Source: a virus
IMG/VR virus record: IMGVR_UViG_3300030104_000954
Coordinates: 1-46,005 of that record
Length of the DNA stretch: 46,005 nt
Direction: 5' to 3' (one strand)
A model generated the notes under the pieces. It saw only the letters and a program-made list of their open reading frames with translations, did not search any database and was not told the origin of the DNA. Positions 6,858 through 16,825 of the stretch are shown here, piece after piece. Both the position numbers and the translations under genes were made by a program. Positions within the stretch are counted from its first letter, which is position 1. Each line of letters starts with the position of its first letter.

Positions 6858-7143
6858 GTTCTATAACTTTTGTTAGTTTTGGCATTTGAGTAATAGCAGC
6901 AAGCATGTTTCTGGTATTAACAGACTCATTTCTAAATGATTCTACTGCTGCTCCTGTCTGCCTTTGCATCTGTGCATTTTCGATAAGTAAGGTGGGCAGC
7001 CATGTAACTGCACATCCCCACTCATCTATATCTTCACCTGTTTGTGGATTCTGCCCACGTATCTGTGTATACCATGAACATTCAAGTCCACGACAATCTT
7101 CACCGATCAGAGGGCATAAGGTGCCAGGTTTAAGTTGGGTCAT
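6847..7143 (-). CDS. Cys-rich conserved phage protein (98 aa)
   Basis: The N-terminal half holds four to five Cys with aromatic residues: GTLCPLIGEDCRGLECSWY, then EDIDEWGCAVTWLP. This pattern could bind a metal or form a small Cys-knit fold. The second half (IENAQMQRQTGAAVESFRNE) is helical. It follows the fibre gene with no gap (fibre stop 7144-7146, ATG 7143). I recall similar proteins beside tail genes in marine podoviruses and pelagiphages, always without known function. Confidence 0.75.
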   Translation of the reverse strand: MTQLKPGTLCPLIGEDCRGLECSWYTQIRGQNPQTGEDIDEWGCAVTWLPTLLIENAQMQRQTGAAVESFRNESVNTRNMLAAITQMPKLTKVIEHDN

Positions 7144-9213
7144 TTAATCTTTAGAACAAATAATTACGTCTAGATATTGTACGGCAAAATCCATAGCTGA
7201 ACCACTAAAGGAACCAGCATTATGGGTGTGGTTTCCAGTGTTACCACTAAAGTTACCACTGAAACTATGAGTATGATTATTTACGTTGTGGCTGTGACCA
7301 GATCCAGAGAATCCGTGTGAGTGAGATCCACCGCCTCCAGAATTATTAGTATTAATATTTGCACTACTGTTGGAAAGTCCACCTGTATATTGATTACCCT
7401 GTCTATTTTGATATTGGTCACTATACCAAGAAGTTATACCATGACTATGACTAGGCATCTGGTTAGAACTCAACGTATGGTTATTTACGTTACCACCTGT
7501 GTTTACGTTACTTGTAGATGCACCAGAGTTACCTGTGTTACCACTTACACTACCACTAAAGGAGGCTGTTGAGTTACCTGAAGAACCTACGTTACCAGAA
7601 GGTGTTCTGCTAGCAAACGCTGATGTAAAGGCTTGGTTACCACCACTACTTACTGAACCAGATACTACTCTAAGAGCTTTGTTATCTACACTAGAAGTTA
7701 CCTTTGTCCATCCTGTAGGAGCAGATGTCTGTTGGAAGAGCATCTTGGTTCCACTGGGGAACGGTTGAACTCCTGTTAGGTTTGAACCATCACCGTAGAG
7801 AGTATCAGCATATATGTTTCTTACTCTTGTGCCGTTTTCACCAATGTCGTAAGTACTGTCAGCACCAGGTATATAATGCCCATTACCGTCAATAAACCAC
7901 CTATTTGTAGCATTTTCTCTAAAAACGAAACCACTAGATCCACCACAAATATATAAATAGTTTCCGTGTCCTTGTATTTTTGGAGAAGTACTGTCTCCTG
8001 CCCAGTTGCCATTAGGAAGTCGAATATCACTGTTAGCAGCAATAGTTACTGCACCAGCACCACCACTAAAGGTAATATCGGCAGTAGCAGTATCAGCAGT
8101 ATCAGCCCTTAAAAAGCCACCTGCTTGTACTCCATCCAGCATATCGGCATCTAATCCACTGGCAGAACCGTCATTGCCAGCGTGCCAAATAGTGTGATAA
8201 GTAGAGCCATCTGTACTGAAATCGAGACTATCTTTAATTCTTATGGATGAACTATCTTCTTGGTTGTATAAGCCAAAGAAGCCAGCTGCGTTCCATCTGA
8301 TATAAGCTTTATCACTTGTACCTTCTTGCCATCTTATATAAGGGTCGTTTGTACCACTAAGAATTAATTTTTCATCGTTAGTACAAGTTGAAGTTAATTG
8401 ACCACTAAAGGAATCATTAGTATCCGATCTTAAGAATGAACCAGAAGTTTCACCGTCCAAAAGGTCGGCATCTAGCCCTGAGCCAGCACCATCTACAGTT
8501 TTAATAGCTGTAAGAATCTCAGCAGCAGTTTGATCGGCTGTAGCGTTAGTTTCAACACCATCTAATTTAGTACCGTCAGCAGCTACGTCTCTACCGTCAA
8601 CTGTTCCTGTAACTGTGATGTTTCCTGTTACGTCAACACCACCATTTGCATCTAAATTGCCAGCAATATCTACTTGTCCACTTGAATCAATAGTTAAATC
8701 ACTCCTAGTGTCATCTTCGTTAAAAATAGTAAATACACCATTTAGGTTATAAACAGAGAAATCATCTTCACTATTAGTATCAGCTAAATGCAATCTTGGG
8801 CTTGTGCTTTCAATATTTATTTGTCCATTTGAAGTTATATTTCCAGTTGTAGTTATAGCCTGAGAACCAAAGTTAGGAGAAACCTTTGTTCCAGCTATCG
8901 CTGCATTAGCAGAAACATCAGCATTAACGATAGTTCCATCAAGAATATTATTTGTATTAACTACTACGTCTGAAGGTAGTGTTCCAGCAGCAATTTTATC
9001 TGTTGCTATAGAATCGTTAGCTAATCTGCCAGCTATACTAGCACTAGAGACATTAGACATGTCTTCTCTAGCAAGAGGGTATCCACCAGCATTTGAGCCG
9101 TTATGTACGACAAGGGATTCCTTATCAGTATCAACAGTAACTTCGCCTTCGGCTCCAGTAAAGCTACCATGTTGCGTGGTTGTTCCACGCCTTAGTTTTA
9201 ATAATTTTGCCAT
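7144..9213 (-). CDS. Tail fibre / collar-type receptor-binding protein
   Basis: 689 residues. The start (KLLKLRRGTTTQHGSFTGAE, then GEVTVDTDKESLVVHNG) is the short attachment domain common in cyanophage fibres. The middle has repeated D-rich motifs such as VDGAGSGLDADLLDG and beta-strand repeats. The end is a collar-like domain (FPSGTKMLFQQTSAPTGWTK) followed by a Gly/Ser/Asn-rich tip with five HxH motifs (HSH three times, HTH twice) and a closing DFAVQYLDVIICSKD. HxH triplets in trimeric fibre tips such as T4 gp37 bind iron along the axis. It lies directly after the gp17-like fibre and probably forms part of the host-range apparatus. Confidence 0.85.
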   Translation of the reverse strand: MAKLLKLRRGTTTQHGSFTGAEGEVTVDTDKESLVVHNGSNAGGYPLAREDMSNVSSASIAGRLANDSIATDKIAAGTLPSDVVVNTNNILDGTIVNADVSANAAIAGTKVSPNFGSQAITTTGNITSNGQINIESTSPRLHLADTNSEDDFSVYNLNGVFTIFNEDDTRSDLTIDSSGQVDIAGNLDANGGVDVTGNITVTGTVDGRDVAADGTKLDGVETNATADQTAAEILTAIKTVDGAGSGLDADLLDGETSGSFLRSDTNDSFSGQLTSTCTNDEKLILSGTNDPYIRWQEGTSDKAYIRWNAAGFFGLYNQEDSSSIRIKDSLDFSTDGSTYHTIWHAGNDGSASGLDADMLDGVQAGGFLRADTADTATADITFSGGAGAVTIAANSDIRLPNGNWAGDSTSPKIQGHGNYLYICGGSSGFVFRENATNRWFIDGNGHYIPGADSTYDIGENGTRVRNIYADTLYGDGSNLTGVQPFPSGTKMLFQQTSAPTGWTKVTSSVDNKALRVVSGSVSSGGNQAFTSAFASRTPSGNVGSSGNSTASFSGSVSGNTGNSGASTSNVNTGGNVNNHTLSSNQMPSHSHGITSWYSDQYQNRQGNQYTGGLSNSSANINTNNSGGGGSHSHGFSGSGHSHNVNNHTHSFSGNFSGNTGNHTHNAGSFSGSAMDFAVQYLDVIICSKD

Positions 9214-12200
9214 TTATAGGGTTCCGAAGTCGAGTTGTAAGTTTGATCCTGTGATTGTTCCAGCTGTCACTGTACCTGTGAATGTAGGGCTTGCAAGAGG
9301 TGCTTTAGCATTTAAAGCTGTTGTAGTTGATGCAGCATAGTTAGAATCATCTCCTAGAGCTGCTGCTAACTCATTTAATGTATTTAATGTTCCTGGAGCA
9401 GAGTCTACTAACGCATCAATAGCTGCTTTCACAAACGCTGTGGTAGCAACCTTAGTTGTGTTGTCTCCTGTAGTCTGTGTTGCAGCAGTTGTAGCTGTGT
9501 TAATAGTTCCGTTTAAGTCACCACTGAATGTAGTAGCTGTAAATGTAGCACCATTTGTTATATTTTTACTATTTGCATTAAGATGTCCACCTAATTGAGG
9601 GGAAGAATCAGATACAATCGCTGCAATTCCTGGTGATATACCAGTCCATGAACTACCATTATAGTAATTTAAGGTGTTTCCTGAACTATTATACCAAAGA
9701 TCACCTTCAGAAGGGCTTCCTGGAGTAGAAGCTGCTATCTTATATTCATTTGCATAACGGTTTACGTCTGCAATTGAGCTGGATACAGTGTTAACATTAG
9801 CTATATTAGTACCTACATTGTTAACATTTCCAATAGCACCTGCTGTAGTGTTCACATTAGCTATTGAACCAGCTACAGTTGTGATATTAGCGTTGTTTGT
9901 TGCAGCTGTAGTGACATTTGATGCTATTCCAGCAACTGTGGTTACGTTTCCGCTAACTCCAGCAACTGTTGAGATGTTAGAATTGTTACCTGCAACTGTA
10001 TTTATATTAGTATTATTACCTGCTACTGTTGTTATGTTTGCATTATTATTAGCTGCTGTCGTTACGTTTGCAGAAATCCCCGCCACCGTTGTTACGTTGC
10101 TAGAAATACCAGCAACAGTATTCATATTGTTGACATTACTGGTAGTAGCCAGCGTATTCATGTCATTAACAACATCTGTTACAGCTAGGGTATTCATATC
10201 AGCTACTACGTCAGCTGTACCCAAGGTATTCAAGTCTGATACTACATCAGCTGTACCTAAGATAGCCATATCAGCTATACAATCTGTAGTAGCTAGTAAA
10301 GACATATCAGTTACTACAGCAGAAGCACCTAATGCTTGGATCTTGGCTATATTATCTGCACAAGTTTCTATACTATTACCTGTACCTGTAGAGGTAGCAG
10401 CAGTAATAAGTCCTAAATCTTCTGTAAATGTGATATTACCAGATACAATAGCTATATCATCTAGAACACCCTGAGAAGGTGTGACTAATTGATAAGATGT
10501 ACCATTATGTACCTTAAGCTCTTTATTAGAAGAACTATCAAACCACATATCACCAGCTGTTAAAGCACTAGAATCGGCTCTTGTAGTTGGTGCAGAAGTC
10601 CCTACTTGGTATAAATCAGCATAGTTATGAACACTACTTATATTACTTGAACAGTTATTAACATGAGTTATATTAGTGGCTGTCGTATTAACATTAGCAA
10701 TAGAACCCGCAACGGTATTCATATTGTTTACGTTTGACGTAGTAGCCAGTGTATTCATGTCTGATACAACATCAGCTGTACCTAACGTGTTCATATCTGC
10801 TACAACATCCGCTGTACCTAGAGTGTTTAAGTCTGCTACAACGTCAGCTGTACCTAGAGTATTCAAATCAGCTACAGCATCGGCTGTACCTAATCTACCT
10901 ATCTCTGTTGCTTTACCCGCTACAGCACCTATATCTGCTGCATCAGCAGCTACTGCATTAATGTTTGTCGCATTAGCAACAACCGCATTGATGTTTGTAG
11001 AGTTAGCATTTACAGCATTTATATTTGTAGCGTTACCAGCAACAGCAGTTACATTAGATGCGATACCAGCTACTGTATTTACATTAGCAATAGAACCTGC
11101 TACTGTATTTACATTGGCTATAGAGCCACCTGTAGTATTAACATTACCTATATTACTTGCAACTGTATTTACTTCAGTCGCTTTCGGGACTAATCTATGG
11201 AATGTATATGTATGATCTGTACCAGTTGTAATAACAAGCATACCAAATCCAGCTGGATAGGTTGTACTACCTGTTAAACCATTAATAATAACTGCATTAT
11301 TATTTATTCTACCGTTTGATATAGTATGTGAAGTTACCCCAGACCCTGTAGTAATAGCAGTTACAAGTTCTTTAATACTAACAACAGTACCAGCATCGTC
11401 TTTGATATCAGGGTTTGAGTTAGGAAAACTAACCTCATTATTAATTGCAACAAAACCACCTACGTCATCTACAACATTAGCAACTCGTGCATCAATTGCA
11501 GCTGTAGTTGCTATATAGTTATCGGAACTAGACCAAGTGGCTCCACTTGCTATAGTCTCAGAAGAATCTTGTCTAAAATATCTTCCGTCTGACGCAGATG
11601 TTGTAAAGAAGCTAACATCATTTGGAGTCGATGAAGCATGTTCACTGTTTGTTACAATTACTGCATCTGCTATTTTAGCTGCTGTTACTGCATCATTTTG
11701 TATAGCATTTGTATCTACTGCATTATCAGCTAGTTCAGAAGCACCTACTGAGTTTGCAGCTAGGTTATCTTCATTAACAACGATATCACTTGGAAGTGTA
11801 CCACTGTTAAGTTTAGCCATTGTCACAGCATTATTCTGAATCTTATCTGTGATTACAGAATCTGTTTGTAAAGCAGTTGCATCTATCGAAGCTGGTGCAT
11901 AGTGCTCAGTATCAAGAGAATCAGCAGCAATATGCTCAGAATCGACTGCATCGTTTTCAATTTTTGTACCATCAATACAATCTCCTGCCAGGTCAACCTT
12001 TTGGATTGTCCCGTTACTTATCATTGTAGATGTTACGGTACCTGTATCGCCAGTCGTTACTACCGTACCAGTGATATTAGGTAAGGTAATAGTCCGATCA
12101 GCTGTAGGGTCAGTAACAGTAAGCGTAGTCTCGTGAGCGTTATCTGTAGCCCCTTCAAATACAATTGTCTTATCTTCTAATAACCTTACATTACCATCAG

Positions 12201-12675
12201 AGAAGTTAAAAATTTGTCGTTCTAAATCGAACGCTTTATTCCTTGCTTCTTGAGCTGTAAATTTGGCTTCATCAAATGCTCTATTTAGTTCCGTGGATCT
12301 AATAGTGCTACCACCTGCAAAGGTAGTGTATTCTCCTGTACCGTCTCTAGTCCGTCTTTCAACACTAACTACCGCATTATTGGGTAGGTTCTGGTTAAAA
12401 GTTATGGTGTTGTTATCTGCGGAAAGGGTATAGTTATAAAGTTGTGCACCAGATGCGACTGGTGGAAAATATAATCCGTCTGTATTGTTAACCTGTGGGT
12501 GGCTACCAGTAGCTGTAGTATCTGAGGTTTGTCTCAGTCCTTTAACTCTAGTACCACCTGTTAAGGTTACATATACGTCCAGATCATCTTGATTATTCAG
12601 TTCGATGCTGACAGGCGAAAAGGTCGCTGTGGACCCATTCGCTGCCGCAAATGTTTTTTTAGTTGTAACCGCCAT
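9214..12675 (-). CDS. Tail fibre, T7 gp17-like N-terminus with long repeat shaft
   Basis: 1153 residues. The first about 150 (ATFSPVSIELNNQDDLDVYV, LYNYTLSADNNTITFNQNL, RSTELNRAFDEAKFTAQEA) match the T7 gp17 tail-attachment domain. The shaft is built of 10-residue units such as NVNTVAGSIA and 12-residue units such as LGTADVVADLNT, probably a trimeric beta-helix or stacked loops. A second domain near the middle (TRADSSALTAGDMWFDSSSN) recurs later as ASTPGSPSEGDLWYNSSGN. The C-terminus ends in ALNAKAPLASPTFTGTVTAG, a common fibre-joining motif. It mediates host recognition. Confidence 0.92.
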   Translation of the reverse strand: MAVTTKKTFAAANGSTATFSPVSIELNNQDDLDVYVTLTGGTRVKGLRQTSDTTATGSHPQVNNTDGLYFPPVASGAQLYNYTLSADNNTITFNQNLPNNAVVSVERRTRDGTGEYTTFAGGSTIRSTELNRAFDEAKFTAQEARNKAFDLERQIFNFSDGNVRLLEDKTIVFEGATDNAHETTLTVTDPTADRTITLPNITGTVVTTGDTGTVTSTMISNGTIQKVDLAGDCIDGTKIENDAVDSEHIAADSLDTEHYAPASIDATALQTDSVITDKIQNNAVTMAKLNSGTLPSDIVVNEDNLAANSVGASELADNAVDTNAIQNDAVTAAKIADAVIVTNSEHASSTPNDVSFFTTSASDGRYFRQDSSETIASGATWSSSDNYIATTAAIDARVANVVDDVGGFVAINNEVSFPNSNPDIKDDAGTVVSIKELVTAITTGSGVTSHTISNGRINNNAVIINGLTGSTTYPAGFGMLVITTGTDHTYTFHRLVPKATEVNTVASNIGNVNTTGGSIANVNTVAGSIANVNTVAGIASNVTAVAGNATNINAVNANSTNINAVVANATNINAVAADAADIGAVAGKATEIGRLGTADAVADLNTLGTADVVADLNTLGTADVVADMNTLGTADVVSDMNTLATTSNVNNMNTVAGSIANVNTTATNITHVNNCSSNISSVHNYADLYQVGTSAPTTRADSSALTAGDMWFDSSSNKELKVHNGTSYQLVTPSQGVLDDIAIVSGNITFTEDLGLITAATSTGTGNSIETCADNIAKIQALGASAVVTDMSLLATTDCIADMAILGTADVVSDLNTLGTADVVADMNTLAVTDVVNDMNTLATTSNVNNMNTVAGISSNVTTVAGISANVTTAANNNANITTVAGNNTNINTVAGNNSNISTVAGVSGNVTTVAGIASNVTTAATNNANITTVAGSIANVNTTAGAIGNVNNVGTNIANVNTVSSSIADVNRYANEYKIAASTPGSPSEGDLWYNSSGNTLNYYNGSSWTGISPGIAAIVSDSSPQLGGHLNANSKNITNGATFTATTFSGDLNGTINTATTAATQTTGDNTTKVATTAFVKAAIDALVDSAPGTLNTLNELAAALGDDSNYAASTTTALNAKAPLASPTFTGTVTAGTITGSNLQLDFGTL
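10154..10333 (-). repeat. 36-bp coding tandem repeats, block 1 (5 units)
   Basis: Five consecutive 36-bp units (start 10154, 10190, 10226, 10262, 10298), degenerate at DNA level, each encoding a 12-residue unit of the type LGTADVVADLNT. They are in frame within the tail fibre. Variation in number would shorten or lengthen the fibre shaft. Confidence 0.8.
10751..10894 (-). repeat. 36-bp coding tandem repeats, block 2 (4 units)
   Basis: Four 36-bp units starting at 10751, 10787, 10823 and 10859, more alike than those of block 1 (each holds gctgtacctaa or a near copy). They encode the LGTADVVADLNT repeat of the tail fibre, so this block looks like a recent duplication series. Confidence 0.85.
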
Positions 12676-12701
12676 TAATAGTCAATGTATATGGACGGTG
12701 C

Positions 12702-15700
12702 TTATTTTGGAAACGAAGATATGAGGTAATCTACAAGCTGCTGATTGTCAAAGTTAGCAGTTCTACCCATATCTTTTTGCATAGCTTTTACACGTAAACG
12801 TGCAGCTAATCCTGGATTATCTTTCATCATCTGACGCATAGCTAATGTTTTATGACGACCAAATACCTGTTTAACAGCTCTATAGAATCTTTGGTCTTTT
12901 AAAAGGTATCCATCAGATTCTTTTAAATTTCTAGACTTATATTCATTAAGAGCATTTTTGAATGTTTTACTTCTAATGACTTTTAGTAAGTCTTTTCTTA
13001 AATCACTTTGAGCTAAGTACCTTTCCATTTCTGATTTCTCAAAAGAATTGAGAGGTTCTCCACGGAATGTACTTAGAGTTTCAGGCATATTATACTGAAT
13101 CATATGAAGAGCTTCCTTCAGTTCATCACCTTCAAAGTGGGTGACAGCTATAGGCGCAGTAGAATTAAGTGCTCTCCATAAAGGTTGCTCAGGACCATAC
13201 CTTAACGGCTTTCCTGAACGGTCTTCAGATAAAACATCATACTTAGGTGGTAGCTTACCTTTCATATAAGCATCTCTTTTGCCTAGTAACTCCCAGAAAT
13301 TATTAGCTTCTTTTTCATTAGCATCTGTAATGTCACCTATTTGCCCCATTAAACCTGCATATGGCAAGTGTGAACGTAAATAACGTGTACCAGATTTTAA
13401 GAGTAAATCTTCAGCACTCTGAGGGTTCATAAGTCTAGCTAAATCTTCTACACCTGCTAACATAGATTGGTCAACAAGCACAGCTGAAGTCATAAAGACT
13501 GTTTTCTTCATCCATTCATCTGTAGCTTTTTCACCTAATATATCTGAGTGTCCTATAACATCAGCTGTTGTTGCAAATAAAGTATTGAATATTTCAAGCT
13601 TATCATATGAAACATAAGTACCATCAGATACTTTAAAGGATCTAGGTTGGATACCATTAAGTTTCCATAAGTCTCTATCCTCTTTATTAGGAGGCATGTT
13701 ACCTGTAACTCTACCTTGCATAGCAAGTAAAGCTACTAGACCAGTAACAGTAGTACCCATAGCCATACGACCTTCCATAAGTGCAAGCTCGTAAGCTGCA
13801 TCTTCTGGTCTTATACCATACTTCTGAAGTAAGATAGGGTTTGGATTAGGATCGCTTGCTAGCTTCCTGAGATCAGTATATTTATCTCTAAATATATTTA
13901 AAGGTGTATGTGCGAATGTTACATCAAGGTAGTTAAAACCAGTCCTAACAAATGGGAAGAAAGCTTTCATCCCTGGAATATTAGAAATAAGTTCAAAACC
14001 TTTAAAGTTTTCCTGTAATGCTCTAGTCATAGCAGCTTCATCACCTGCCATAGAAGCACCTTTATCAGAAACTACCCACATATCGTGCTCATCTAATTTA
14101 AAGATTTCGTTACGAAATGCGTCTTCTCCATTAAGGGTCATCTCTTTAAGCTTATCACTATCTATCCAAGCTCCATTACCTGTAGCTTCATCCCATGCTT
14201 TAGCTGCTGATCTTTGACGCATGAATTGCCTACCAATCATAGTACGTGCACCTGCGTCACCAGCACCCATAGCATTAACACTATATCTAACAAATGGGCT
14301 AGTGTTCATATCAACGACTTTATCTAAAGCACCATATGCGAGTTTCTCTGAATTAGATCCATATCTCTCATAGTGTTTCTTTAAACCTTTCCATCCTTGT
14401 AAATCCTCGTCAAAATCAAACTTACCTTGATAAGTCTGCCCTTTACGTTTTACTCCAAGCTCCCAGTTATGTTTAGCCATTCGTAAACTTTCACCCCAAG
14501 CAGCTCCCATATTATTCATCTGAGCTGCTGCCATATACATTTCTCTGTTTTTACCTCTAAGTCCAGCACCCATAAAAGCTTGTAATGGTCTAAGCATGGC
14601 AAGCATGTTAGTACCACCTATAGCTTTAACAGGAGTTGAGAATGAGCTAAGTACAGAGTTAAAGAAAGATCCTTGTAGCTCTTTACGAACACGACCTTTA
14701 ATATGAATATCATCCATACGACCACCTCTTAAGACAGCACGTAAATACTCATGTATATGATGTAGAGTTCTAACTTTACCACCAGACAAAGCATGTAATT
14801 CAGTTAAATCCTCTAGTTCTTGCCACCTTTTTTGGGTGATTAGCTTCCTTAATTCACCAATATACTCATCATTTTGGTGTGTAATCACCTCCATGCTCTT
14901 CTCTTTCATCCGTTTCATACTCGGAGCTAGTACATATTGCTGTTGAGCTTTACCATCTAGACCCCACATCAGACCCATCTTCTTATTTTCTACTAATAAT
15001 ACTTTCATACTATCGAAGATTTGTTCTGCCTGACGACCAATGGGTACCCCATCAGCTATACTTATAGCTCCTGTAGCTACGCCGTGGATCTGTTTACCCA
15101 ATGCGTTCATAACTAAGACGTTAGCAGCCTTTTGAGTTGGGGATATTGTTGTAACTACAGTACCATTGTCAGAGTATAAGCGTGAACCAAACCCATCCTT
15201 CTGTTCTTTAGTTACAGTGGCCATATGTTTCTCAAAGTTTTTGGCTATATCACCACCTTGTTCTAATACTTCTAATAGATCATTAGCTTGTTTTAGAATA
15301 TGGAGTTTAACATCCTTCCACGGTAATCTTTGATCTAGCTCTTTGAAGGCAGCACGAGTTATATCATCTGCTACTTCTTCAATATATTGTCTGATATTTT
15401 TATCTCCACGTGACATCGACCTTAAATAAGACTCTGATGCTATAGGAGTATAACTAGATCCATCACCACCGTTTTTTGTACTTTCAATGCTTTCTCTTAA
15501 ATTCTGTTCAACTGCATTTTCAGGTGCTCTATAGGTAGATCGTTCGTTTTGTGCAAATTGATTGTCATTAACGAAAGGTGAAAGAGGTCGTTGGTTATCT
15601 TCATCTAATCTTAATTTAGATGTACCTGCTTCATCAAGCCAGTCATCACCAGCTTCCCTACCTCTATTATGGAACTCATCAAAAAGTTGACCAGCTCTAT

Positions 15701-16823
15701 CAATATCTTCTTGGTTTTCACTGAAGCGTTTATTAGCCCATTCATCATACTCATCTATAGAACCATATTGACGTGCATAATCATCTATTGGTTCTGAACG
15801 GGATTTACCCAATCCTTGTTGATACTCATCAATTGCCATGTCAACATGTGCATCTTCATCAAGGCGCATGTTAGTTTCAAAATCACGAGCAGCCGCTTCG
15901 TTACCTATTATATTAGCTTCATCTACAGTTTTACCTGCTATACGTGCTCGACCAGCTTCCCAGAAACCTTTGTAGATAGCACCAAGACCATGACCTACAT
16001 AGTTTAGTCCAGCTCCTGCTGTAATACTTTTAAGTCTAGCTGTCCAAGGATTATCCTCTGGTTTGATAGCTATCATATCCCCAATAATAGGGACTGCCCA
16101 AGGTATATTGTCTTGAGCTAGGTTCATTATATTAGCATGTTCAGAACTACTAGAGATTAAATCTGCTATAGCTCCTTCACTACCAATCTTAATCCCCTTT
16201 GGAATTAGCTTTAACATCCTGGAACCTTTGGCACCAACACCCATAGCTCTAGCAGCTGCTATACCACGGACACCTAGTTTAGCACCTCCAAGAGTTGCTC
16301 CACCTACTCCAGCTGTAGCCCAAGATAATAGACCAAACTCTACAAGTCCACGTCCAAACTTACCTACAGCTGTCTGAGGTGCTGCATCTTCCCAAAGTAC
16401 ATTTCCTTGTCCATCGGTTATTTCATCTGGTACATTTAACCAGTTACCATCGTTATGTACATATTCTTGATCAAAAGGATTTTGACTTTTATCTACCTCT
16501 TGTCCAAAAAGTTTACCTAAACCTGTTTTAAGTGTATCTCCTGTTAGTTCAGCAAAGCCACCGACACTTTCTACAGCATCAATAGCTCCACCACCTACAA
16601 CAGCAGACGCTTCATTTAATAAATTAAGTCCCTCTTCTCCTTCGCCTTCCATCATATCGGAAGGTGGACCAGAAATACCTTCTATATTTTCTTCTTCTGG
16701 TAGGTCAGGTGGGACAGAACTCTGTCCTTGTGCCTCATCCTCAGATAGGCTAAGAGATTGTTCCGCAAGCCCACTACCACCAGTACCATTAATAGCTAAT
16801 GATAAGCTTTGTTCTTCTTCCAT
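12702..16823 (-). CDS. Internal virion core protein (T7 gp16-like)
   Basis: 1373 residues, the largest gene, in the gp16 position between gp15 and the fibre; T7 gp16 has 1318. Gp16 is ejected and forms the trans-envelope channel. The N-terminus (MEEEQSLSLAINGTGGSGLA) is acidic and low-complexity, followed by hydrophobic Gly/Ala stretches (GRGLVEFGLLSWATAGVGGA). I see no transglycosylase motif where T7 gp16 has its lytic domain. The C-terminus is basic and helical. Assignment is by size, order and the general character of the C-terminal half. Confidence 0.85.
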   Translation of the reverse strand: MEEEQSLSLAINGTGGSGLAEQSLSLSEDEAQGQSSVPPDLPEEENIEGISGPPSDMMEGEGEEGLNLLNEASAVVGGGAIDAVESVGGFAELTGDTLKTGLGKLFGQEVDKSQNPFDQEYVHNDGNWLNVPDEITDGQGNVLWEDAAPQTAVGKFGRGLVEFGLLSWATAGVGGATLGGAKLGVRGIAAARAMGVGAKGSRMLKLIPKGIKIGSEGAIADLISSSSEHANIMNLAQDNIPWAVPIIGDMIAIKPEDNPWTARLKSITAGAGLNYVGHGLGAIYKGFWEAGRARIAGKTVDEANIIGNEAAARDFETNMRLDEDAHVDMAIDEYQQGLGKSRSEPIDDYARQYGSIDEYDEWANKRFSENQEDIDRAGQLFDEFHNRGREAGDDWLDEAGTSKLRLDEDNQRPLSPFVNDNQFAQNERSTYRAPENAVEQNLRESIESTKNGGDGSSYTPIASESYLRSMSRGDKNIRQYIEEVADDITRAAFKELDQRLPWKDVKLHILKQANDLLEVLEQGGDIAKNFEKHMATVTKEQKDGFGSRLYSDNGTVVTTISPTQKAANVLVMNALGKQIHGVATGAISIADGVPIGRQAEQIFDSMKVLLVENKKMGLMWGLDGKAQQQYVLAPSMKRMKEKSMEVITHQNDEYIGELRKLITQKRWQELEDLTELHALSGGKVRTLHHIHEYLRAVLRGGRMDDIHIKGRVRKELQGSFFNSVLSSFSTPVKAIGGTNMLAMLRPLQAFMGAGLRGKNREMYMAAAQMNNMGAAWGESLRMAKHNWELGVKRKGQTYQGKFDFDEDLQGWKGLKKHYERYGSNSEKLAYGALDKVVDMNTSPFVRYSVNAMGAGDAGARTMIGRQFMRQRSAAKAWDEATGNGAWIDSDKLKEMTLNGEDAFRNEIFKLDEHDMWVVSDKGASMAGDEAAMTRALQENFKGFELISNIPGMKAFFPFVRTGFNYLDVTFAHTPLNIFRDKYTDLRKLASDPNPNPILLQKYGIRPEDAAYELALMEGRMAMGTTVTGLVALLAMQGRVTGNMPPNKEDRDLWKLNGIQPRSFKVSDGTYVSYDKLEIFNTLFATTADVIGHSDILGEKATDEWMKKTVFMTSAVLVDQSMLAGVEDLARLMNPQSAEDLLLKSGTRYLRSHLPYAGLMGQIGDITDANEKEANNFWELLGKRDAYMKGKLPPKYDVLSEDRSGKPLRYGPEQPLWRALNSTAPIAVTHFEGDELKEALHMIQYNMPETLSTFRGEPLNSFEKSEMERYLAQSDLRKDLLKVIRSKTFKNALNEYKSRNLKESDGYLLKDQRFYRAVKQVFGRHKTLAMRQMMKDNPGLAARLRVKAMQKDMGRTANFDNQQLVDYLISSFPK

Positions 16824-16825
16824 AA

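Noticed and set aside
9788-10474. Long plus-strand open frame, rich in Val, Thr and Ala
   Set aside because: It is the antisense of the repetitive fibre shaft; the frame is open only because the coding repeats are low in complexity. The same holds for 10676-11215.
10751-10894. Regular 36-bp repeats reminiscent of a CRISPR array
   Set aside because: Units are directly adjacent without unique spacers and code in frame for the tail fibre.
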